Source of the DNA: Hemerocallis citrina
Taxonomy: Eukaryota > Streptophyta > Magnoliopsida > Asparagales > Asphodelaceae
DNA length: 64,000 nucleotides
Direction: 5' to 3'
Assembly (NCBI GenBank): GCA_017893485.1
Contig: CM030362.1
Coordinates: 265,403,073 to 265,467,072 of the forward strand
In this document: positions 56,560 through 64,000 of the stretch, piece by piece
Layout: every line of letters starts with the position of its first letter
Position numbering within the stretch: position 1 is the first letter of the stretch
Made by a program: the position numbers and the translations under genes
The notes under the pieces: generated by a model
What the model was told of the DNA's origin: nothing
Databases searched by the model: none
Seen by the model: only the letters and a program-made list of their open reading frames with translations

Positions 56560-57316
56560 GCGTTTGACCCAGCTTAAAATTAACCTATCTTCTTCTTTAA
56601 AAGGAGAAGTTGGGCCAAACGCATATTTTGAAAAACTCTATGAAAGGAGAAGTAGCTTATTTTAATGAAGAAAATGAGCTTCAAAAAAAGCCCTCAAGAG
56701 CAACTTCGGGCTTTTTTTTTTTTTTTAACCTTTTCTAAATATAGTGAAAATCAGTCAACAATCTTCATGGTTTTATCTTTCTTTTTTGAAACTCCATACT
56801 TATCTATGTAAATGTTTTTCATTTCTTCGTCTTCCTCCTTATACATAATCCAACTAATCTGAACCCAACCCATAAAAATCAAAGGAACCCAAGAAAAAAA
56901 TCCCATTAAACAATGGGTGGTTCATAAAATTGATAAATTACATAGTATTCGGTCGCAATGTAGCACAAAAATTGAAGAACACCCAGTAAAAAACTGGAGC
57001 TGAAAAATGGGGAAAGAGAAGGAAGAAAAAGGGAATTTAAAAAATTCAATCAAGCACATCAAGAGTTCAATTATTGAAAGATGAAAGAGAGAGTACCTCT
57101 ATAGATTTCGATGATCTGGAACGGAATGGAAGGGACGATTGGGAGAGTAATGATGATTTTGGAATTGGATGCTTTTGAGAAGGGTTTTTGTCCGGTTGAT
57201 ATGGTTAAAAAAAAGCTGACTATCCAAACAGCTTCAGCTTTTAATTTCAAAGTTCTACTTTCTGGCTTATCCTTCTGAAGTAGCTTTAAAGTCCAAAAAA
57301 AGCTAGGCCAAACGCA
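56560..57316. mobile_element. 757-bp MITE inserted at the end of the copia ORF
   Basis: The ends GCGTTTGACCCAGCTT and, inverted, TGCGTTTGGCCTAGCTT match with few differences. The flanks are ACCTA at 56555-56559 and 57317-57321. The copia reading frame is interrupted exactly here and resumes on the other side. There is no transposase. The terminus resembles hAT-type MITEs, but the 5-bp duplication is short for that group. Confidence 0.75.
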
Positions 57317-58382
57317 ACCTAAGCATGGACCGATGAAGAAGGAACTGTTTCGGAGCCAGGGGCTTAGTAAGCGAGTTTACAAGTTGGTCCATAGTGTGAA
57401 CATAGGAAATGCGAAGCAAGTTGCGAGAAACCTGATCATGCACAAAGTGGAAATCAGTGGCATTGTGCTTCATACGCGAATGGAAAACGAGGTTGGAACA
57501 TAAGTAAATAGCTCCAGTGTTGTCACAGTAAATTGTTGGAGAAGCTGGAAGTGAGATAACAAGTTTACGAAGCAAGTTGGTGATCCAATTTACTTCAGCA
57601 GTAGCAGCAGCAATGGCACAGTATTCGGCCATGATGGATGATCTGGCGATGGTAGATTTTTTCTTAGTGCTCAAACCAACAAGATTGGAATCATGAAAGA
57701 CGACATAGGCAAATGTAGAGTGACATGTATCAACATATCAAACGTGTATCAACATTTCACCAGCTCAATCGACATCTGCAAATGCATGAAGTGCAAGAGG
57801 AGATTGAGATGAAATGAAAACACCATAATGTGGAGTGCCCTTTAGATAGCCAAGAACTCATTCAACAGCAAGCCAATGAGTGGAGGTCGGTCGATGCATG
57901 AATTGATCCAACTCATTAATGACATAGTTGACATCCGGCCTTGTAAGAGAGAAGTATTAAATTGATCCAAACACTTGACAATACTCGGTGGGATCATGAC
58001 TGGAGGAACCATCATCAAGCTTGAGTGTCGTGGAGGGAGACAAGGTGTACTAACTTCCTTTGCCTCGTGGATATTAGTGCGTTGAAGGAGATCAAGAATA
58101 TACTTCAGCTGAGATAGGAACAAGCCATTGGAAGTTCGAATGGTTTCAACCGCCAAGAAGTAGTTGAGCTTCTCGAGATCCTTGAGAGAAAACCAGTTGG
58201 ACAGTTGGGTGGTGAAGTCACGAAGAGTGGAATGATGATTGCCAGTGAGAATGATATCATCCACATACATAAGAAAATGCGTAATGCGATTTCTTTCTTG
58301 AAGCGTAGATGAAGAGAGAAGTAACACTCTTACAGTTGATGAAACCATAAACAAGAAGGAAGGATCGAAGCTCATCGTACCT
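57317..58382 (-). pseudogene. Ty1-copia fragment: RT C-terminus and RNase H
   Basis: On the minus strand from 58382: the second half of reverse transcriptase with MYVDDIILTGN at about 58275-58245, then LKDLEKLNYFL and LFLSQLKYILDLL. A break around 57850-57680 follows. RNase H has SSIMAEYCAIAAA near 57640, YCDNTGAIYL near 57530 and KPLAPKQFLLHRSML at the end. The 5' part (gag to early RT) is missing because an LTR lies at 58383. Compared with the copia at 16076 this is a different family (MYVDDIILTG against YVDDIIII). Confidence 0.92.
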
Positions 58383-58788
58383 GTAGCGCCCCGAATTTCA
58401 TTATAGAAAATACGAGACATAATCCAGAATCTTTAATTCAATATAACTTAAACACATCACAAAAATACAGGGAAATAAAAACTTTCACTACATCAGTTCT
58501 CATTATAAAGCACAGTGGAAATTAATACACAATTAATACCACTTGTTCCCACAATTAAAGTCCAGAGACTTCACATAAATCCAAGTTTTAACTCTTGTTC
58601 AAGTCACTCACATTCAAATCGTGCAAAACTGTTAAAACTGTGGGTACTTCAGTCACATATAACTGATGCAATGCTGATTAAAGCAACGATCCTCCATAGT
58701 TTCACAACCACAAACTTGTTGCACAAAAATAAAAAAATAATGGAAAGATTCATAAATCAACAAGTGAAGCTAAACTAAATGAATAAGT
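58383..58788 (-). repeat. end of a gypsy-type LTR abutting the copia fragment
   Basis: TGTAGCGCCCCGAATTTC begins at 58383, equivalent to the terminus at 887 and 50387 (TGTAACRCCC(C/T)GAAT). The ACTGTGGGTACTTCAGTCAC block near 58640 corresponds to ACTGTGGGCGCGTCAGTTGC at 50643. It is truncated at 58788 by another LTR start. Confidence 0.7.
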
Positions 58789-59586
58789 GTAACATCCTGA
58801 ATTTTCAATTATAATTAAATAAGAGTTTGTTTGATTCACGTGTTTTGCACGTGCAAATTTACGTGAATTTACCCAAAAAAAATTTATTTATTTTCATATT
58901 ATGAATAAATATTTTATTTTTCTTCTTTTAAAAGCCTATTTTAATCTCTAGGCTTTATTTCTCATTTAAATAACACAACTTGTAGGGTAGACTTGTTTTT
59001 GTAACAAATTAACTAATTAACATGAACAACTAGTAACTAGGTGTGCATAGTGTGGCACATGCATTGCACATGCACGTGCATTGTGCATGGAAGGTGTAGG
59101 CCGGATGGTGCTAGAGAGGGTGGGAGAGATGGAGTAGTGGAGAGTTGGTTGTATGTTCATGGGTAGTTGTTCTAACTCCCTAATACATCCTAGCCCCTAA
59201 TCTACATCCATCTAAACTAATCTTGGCCCTTCATTTTGCTTTGAAAAGTGTATAAATACCCCTTTCATCTTCTTCATGTAAAGAACTAGAAAACTTACAA
59301 GAGAAAAAGAAAGAAAAAGAAGCTAGTTGTGAGAAAAAGATTGAGAGTAGTGTGAGAAAAAGATTGAGAGTTGAGTTGTGTGTTCTTGCATCAAGAGGAG
59401 GCCGACTATACATCAAGAGGATCAAGAAGGTGCTCGGGTTCCATCAAGCAAGGAGGAGAAGGCGCATTTTGGTGGCACAATCTAGGAGGAGAAGGGAACC
59501 GTTCGTGTGTTCAAGGAGAATTCTAGGAGCTTTCTAATTGTTTTCTTCAAAAGGTGGGTGATTTCTCAAGCTTCTACTTTAGATAC
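58789..59586 (+). repeat. start of another gypsy-type LTR, truncated
   Basis: TGTAACATCCTGAATTTTC starts at 58789. A GTATAAATACCCC TATA box lies at 59249, about 460 bp in. It is followed by a leader with a duplicated GAGAAAAAGATTGAGAGT (59332 and 59353) and purine-rich sequence. It is cut at 59586 by the next element. The 64-codon minus ORF at 59231-59425 is an artefact. Confidence 0.6.
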
Positions 59587-60599
59587 TGTTGCCGCTGAAA
59601 TCGGTGTGGGGGCAAACAGATAGATTTGTGGATTTGAAGGAAGGTGAATAGCCAAACCGGAACGAATTCACCGGAGTTTGACCGAGATCCTTTCACCGTT
59701 AACCTACAAAAAGTGCGAGACGCCGGGGTTGATTCCGGCGACGCACCCTCCGACGCTCTTGTCAGTAATCTGAATGATTAAGAAAGAGCTTTAATTGGCA
59801 AAAGATTGATTACCTTGTAACAGGGGGAGGAGAGGGGTATTTATAGCCGCCTTAGGAGTCAGTTTCGGGATAAGATCAAATCCCTACTTCTCGGTGTAAA
59901 TGGATAGAAGTGGTTAAAACCACCTCTTAGGGATAATTATGAATCTGAATTCTTCTTTATCTAGTTTGAGTGGGTTTCTTATGGTTTGGAACCCGTACCC
60001 AGTAAGATAGGTCCGTTTATGGATTATTGGGCTTTGACAAAAGACCTAGTTTCCACTTCAGACCCGTTTATAGGTGAAATTACCATTTTACCCCTGAACT
60101 TTAAAATTCGTGCCCGATTCAAACGGTTCCGATTTAACCCTATTTTTAGCCATATCACGAGCCCCCCACTCCCGAAGGCTGAGTTTGATCAGCCTTTGAG
60201 GAGTAGTTTTACTGATTTAATGGCTTGCGGGGTTGTATCGGAGTCCAAATGAGGGGTTTCAGATCTTATACGAGGCAGGATGGTGCTTTTCTAAGTTGGT
60301 AGCATGCTCATTGTCTTTGAGCTCTTCTAGATCTTTGGTGATTTTCCGCGAGTTTTTAATTATTTTTCGGATCATTTATTCAATTTTGCGAAGCGGTGAT
60401 TCATTTTTTGAGGGCGTTAATTAATTATTCTAAGTAATAATTATTTACTCAGGGGTATTAAAAATATTTTCCTGGCATTATAATTATTTTTTAGAATTTT
60501 AAATTAATTTTTCTGAATTTTTAATCATTTTTTGCAAATTTTAAATAAATAATTCGAATTTAATAAATAAATAATAAAAAATAGATTTTTATACCTATG

Positions 60600-61690
60600 T
60601 ATGACGCGGAAAAATCTGGGCCATCCATTGGTGCCTGGCGCGATTATCTGAGCGATCTGACGGTTGGAGTAGCTCAGAGGCCCTTTTTCCCCAATACGGA
60701 GGTCGGTGCCCCGGTAGCTTGGCGCTGTGGCTCGGTAGCTCGGCGCTGTAGCTCGGGGGCGCCTTTCTCCGAATGGGCACCTCGGTAGCTCAGAGCCTCG
60801 GCAGATCGGTAGGTCCGTAGTGATTTTATCGTTTTGTGGACGTGGCGAAATCTGAGCTATCCATCAGTTTTTGGCACGAAAATCTGGACGATCTAACGGT
60901 CCAAGGAGCTCGGAGGCGCTTTTTCCCCAATATGGAGGTCGGTGCCCCGGTAACTCGGCACTGTGGCTCGGTAGCTCGGCGCTGTAGCTCGGGGGCGCCT
61001 TTCTCCGAATGGGCACCTCGGCAGATCGGTAGTTCGGTAGCTCGGTGCATTGAGGGCTGCCGAGCTACGTGGCGAGATCTGGGAAGTCCATCAGGCTCGA
61101 ATCACGATGCGCAAGGCTCAGATCACGAGAAAATGTGATTTTTTCATTTTGTGGGCGTGGCAAAATCTGAGTCGTCCATCAGCTTTTGGCACGAATCTCG
61201 GGACGATTTGACGGTCCTAGGAGCTCGGAGGCATTTTTCCCCAATACGGAGGTCGGTGCCCTGGTAGCTCAACACTATAGCTCGGTAGCTCGACGCCGTA
61301 GCTCGGGGACGTCTTTCTCCGAGTGGGCACATCGGCTCCTCGGCAGCTCGGTAGTTCGGCGCTTCGCCGGCTGCCGAGCTACGTGGCTAGATCTAGGGCG
61401 TCCATCACAGCGCGAATCATGGCGCAAGAGGCTCAGATTACGAGAAAATGTGATTTTGTCGTTTTGTGGACGTGGCGAAATCTGAGCCGTTCATCAGCTT
61501 TTGTACGAAAATCTGGGCGATCTGACGGTCCTAGAAGCTCAGAGGCATTTTTTCTCCAATGCGGAGGTCGGTGCCCCGGTAGCTCGGGAGTGCCCTTCTC
61601 CGAATGACACCTTGGTAGCTCGGCGCTTCGATGGTTGCCGAGCTATGTGGCCAAGGAGTGTTTTTCCCGCCCTTCAGCATTATGTCGTTT
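60600..61690. repeat. four tandem leader repeats with AGCTCGG(C/T) words
   Basis: CGTGGC(G/A)AAATCTGAG recurs at 60841, 61156 and 61471, with a diverged first copy near 60605 (spacing 236, 315, 315). Each unit also has CGATCTGACGGTCC, CCAATACGGAGGTCGGTGCC and GTAGCTCGGCGCTGTAGCTC. All ORFs through it are shadows of this array. Confidence 0.92.
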
Positions 61691-61978
61691 AACCTTCTTA
61701 ATGGGCTTGAGTAGGGCCCAATACATTGGAAGTCCAAGAGTTGCCCTCTTTTTACTATAAGTTCTCACCCCCCTCAGCACTTCTCCCATCTCTCACTTTT
61801 TACTCTCAGAAAAATCTTTAGCTCTCGAGTTGCTCCGCTAGCAGTGATTTTCTCTCTTGGGTGGTAGTGCTAGCTGTCGCGGCATGGCGAGACAATTTCT
61901 AGCGAACAATTCCGACCGAGAACATCACATCAAGGTAAATATATATATTTTCAGTTATATATATATATACTTTTCAAG

Positions 61979-63964
61979 ATGTCTAGAGTGTCCTTAGGTA
62001 GTGAGGCCTCTTCCTCGGGAGATGAGAGTGAGGAGCGGATAGTGGCTCTGCCCGTTCAAGAGAAGGGGGCAGAAGTGTTAAGCCGAGAGAAGGGGAAGGA
62101 GGTAACAGGGTCGGCCGTGGTCGAGCCAGTCGCTCCGCTCGCCAAGGGAAAGGGGAAAGAGGTGGCACGGTCGGTAATTTTCGAGACGGTGGTAGAGCCC
62201 GTCAGGCGGGGAGGAGAAATGGGTCGGCTGCCGACCGAGATATCAGGCCATGGGGGGATCAGGCAGTATACTGGGGACCTGTTGGCGAAGACCATATATG
62301 GGAGATCGGAGATGTATGCGGAGAACGAGCCGAAAGAGGTTACCGAGGTTGACGACATCGCCTCGATTCTGATAGAGAGGGACTTGCTTCGGATACGGAA
62401 GAGCTTCATGATACCCCCGGAGTACACCCTAATCCTCCCCAGACCCGGAGTGTGAGCGTGCATGGCGTTCATGCCTGATATGTGTGTCTTTGCCTACGAC
62501 GCACTGAATGCAGGCCTGCGCCTTCTCCTTCACCCCTTCGTGACCGAAGTGCTTCGGTGGTATGGACTGAGCCCGATCCAGTTCATGCCGAACATGTGGC
62601 GCCACGTGCTTGGGTTTCTGCTCCAGTGTCGAACGGCGAAGGTGGAGCCTCAGCTCGTCGTTCTTCGAAGTATGTATCGGATCAATTGGATGAACAAGAC
62701 GGAGCACCGATACGACTTGTCGCCACGAAAAGGCATCAAATTGATAGAGAATCCGGACTCTATCAAGTCATGGAAGGGCAAGTATTTTTTGATCCGAGGC
62801 CCTACGACGTGGGACTTTCCGACCAGGTGGAGGGAGGATGTGTCGAAGTGGGCAAAGGCCGAGCCGGTGTTAACTCCAGCCGAAGCAGAAGTTGTGACAA
62901 GCTAATTGACCTCCCAACCCTGAGCTGGAAGGATATGACCGAGGAAGTGCTCCACGGGTCGGGTCTCAGTCCGATCGACTCGAGTACGCTCCGGACATCT
63001 TGTTCTTTTATTTACTCTTTATACCTTGTGTATTTTTTGTCTTAACTTCGCTTTTTCTATTTGGTAGAGGCTCCAAACATGGACTTTAGGGCTATCATGG
63101 CCAAATGAAACAAGGGTTCCGACGCCAAGAAGAGGAAGAGGACGACCGCGGTTCCTTCGTCTGGACGACCTACCAAAGTGTCCTCCGCCGTGGTCGAGAC
63201 TATCGACCTGACATCTCCTCAGCGATCTGCCTCGGCTACCACTCTTCCTCAACCGACCCCATCTGAGCCCTCAGCCGAAGGCTTTTCTATCTCGACGGCG
63301 TTGGCGCTTGAGGCTCCGCCCCTTACCGAGAAGGCCGAAGCGATTCTGACCGAGGGGCACAAGAAGCTCTTCATCCCCAACTGGCGGGTGATGAACCACG
63401 ATGGCTTCTTGGGGGACTCGGCCATGAGCATGCAGGCCTTGCGCCATCATCCGACCCGAAGGACCGAGCATCAATGAAGGCGGGGACAACGGGCGACGAT
63501 GCTCTCGAGATAGCTCGGGCAATAATGTCGGTGAGTCTTTTAGTCAATTCGTTGATAATTCAAAAAATTTCTAAGTCTTTTGCTTGGGTTTCATCGTTTC
63601 TTTTTCTCTTTTGTTTAGATCACGTGCCACTTCAGCCACCTCCTCGAGCAATATTCTGAGCAGGAGAAGGAGCTGAAGCTGTTATGCAACAGGGACCGAA
63701 CTGAGAGGGCAAGAGTCGTGAAGCAGTACGAGGCAGAGCAGCGCTGCTTGGAATCCCTAGCAGCCCAGGTCACGCACTTTGAGACGGCCCTAGCACAGGC
63801 GAACGAGAAGGTCGCCTCAGAGACGGCTCGGGCAGACGAGGAGAGGAAAAAGGCAAAGAAGGCCTTGGAGGACGTGACGAGGGAGAAGGACACGGCAGTG
63901 GAGGCGGCGAGGGCGGAGATAGAGGCTGAGGCGAAGAAGCACATGATGGCGAATATGGAGAAGT
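61979..63964 (+). pseudogene. Transposase_28-type ("putative gypsy-type transposon") ORF, interrupted
   Basis: ATG at 61979 opens an acidic/basic low-complexity N-terminus with repeated KGKE(V) words. It is followed by the family core: IPPEYTLILPRPGV (62420), a TGA stop at 62453, then in the same frame MCVFAYDALNAGLRLLLHPF, WYGLSPIQFMPNMWRHVLGF and later SIKSWKGKYFLI and WDFPTRW near 62815. The frame stops at about 62903. The expected continuation (DKLIDLPTLSWKDMTEEVLH) lies one base out of frame. A T-rich intron-like stretch lies at 63000-63065. Further pieces are near 63080-63470, with a stop at 63105. From about 63620 to the window edge a charged coiled-coil reads EQEKELKLLC and onwards. 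The domain order (core, then coiled coil) matches the family, which has no demonstrated transposase activity. Several breaks make this copy a pseudogene, though the coiled-coil stretch is open to the window end. Confidence 0.82.
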
Positions 63965-64000
63965 CCTACGCCACTGCGCTCGAGCACGTCGAGGCTCCCG

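Larger units (their letters stand above)
59587..63964 (+). mobile_element. large retroelement with Transposase_28-type ORF, runs off the window
   Basis: TGTTGCCGCTGAAATCGGTG at 59587 opens a new sequence class that is GC-richer than its surroundings. It is preceded by GATAC (candidate target duplication; the far end is outside). A TATTTATAGCCGCC promoter-like box lies near 59848. Four leader repeats lie at 60600-61690 and the ORF begins at 61979. The LTR 3' end and primer site were not located, so assignment as an LTR element rests on the ORF family, which is described as gypsy-type in plants. Confidence 0.55.

Noticed and set aside
60595..61737. Many ORFs of 60-100 codons on both strands
   Set aside because: All lie in the tandem leader repeats and recur with the repeat. 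No start context or motif.
62056..62707. Minus-strand ORFs of 138 and 92 codons
   Set aside because: They are antisense to the Transposase_28-type ORF, which carries the family motifs on the plus strand.

Overview
This window is nuclear DNA of a flowering plant, probably a eudicot. It is AT-rich and mostly made of nested transposable elements: Ty1-copia and Ty3-gypsy-type LTR retrotransposons, L1-type LINEs, Helitrons, hAT, Stowaway and other TIR elements, and long microsatellites. Host gene sequence is sparse. I recognise the last two exons of an RNA polymerase subunit RPB10 gene (10218-10785, minus), a PP2C phosphatase fragment carried inside a Helitron (46327-47002, minus), and one possible first exon of an unidentified gene (35068-35129, plus). 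I see no organellar, bacterial or viral genome and no structural RNA gene.

Layout. 1-3448: parts of two gypsy-type LTRs in opposite orientations. 3711-4930: decayed hAT transposase. 5022-8677: solo LTR with telomere-like repeats near its promoter. 9338-9728: LINE tail with a target-site duplication. 10218-10785: RPB10 exons. 11041-11533: Stowaway MITE split by a 174-bp Helitron. 12952-14022: TIR element. 16076-20184: complete but decayed, gag-less copia element with 133-bp LTRs. 20242-20885: MULE-like MITE. 22098-24075: TIR-like element. 24829-26430: diverged direct duplication. 26859-34814: very large inverted repeat with almost identical 1.48-kb arms. 35383-39246: 5'-truncated LINE with a 17-bp target-site duplication. 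39417-41156: long-TIR element holding a palindromic MITE. 41340-46145: LINE relic split by a likely solo LTR and by a gag-pro-only copia element.

46278-54543 is a Helitron on the minus strand. It carries the PP2C fragment, a threefold ~0.85-kb tandem array, exon-like islands and a 3.76-kb solo LTR inserted at a G-run. 54622-55640 is a Tourist-like MITE. 56270-58382 is a copia 3' fragment with a 757-bp MITE inserted at the end of its ORF. 58383-59586 holds two more gypsy-type LTR pieces. 59587 to the window end is the start of a large element with four leader repeats and a Transposase_28-type ORF, cut by the window edge.

The order of insertion can be read in several places: Helitron into Stowaway, copia into LINE, palindromic MITE into TIR element, MITE into copia, and solo LTR into Helitron. 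I found no clearly new biological system. The most informative structures are the Helitron with two 5' ends and one 3' end, the giant inverted repeat beside a possible gene start, and the palindromic GTCGAC arrays shared by unrelated LTR families. All comparisons were made by eye, so percentages and element families are estimates.
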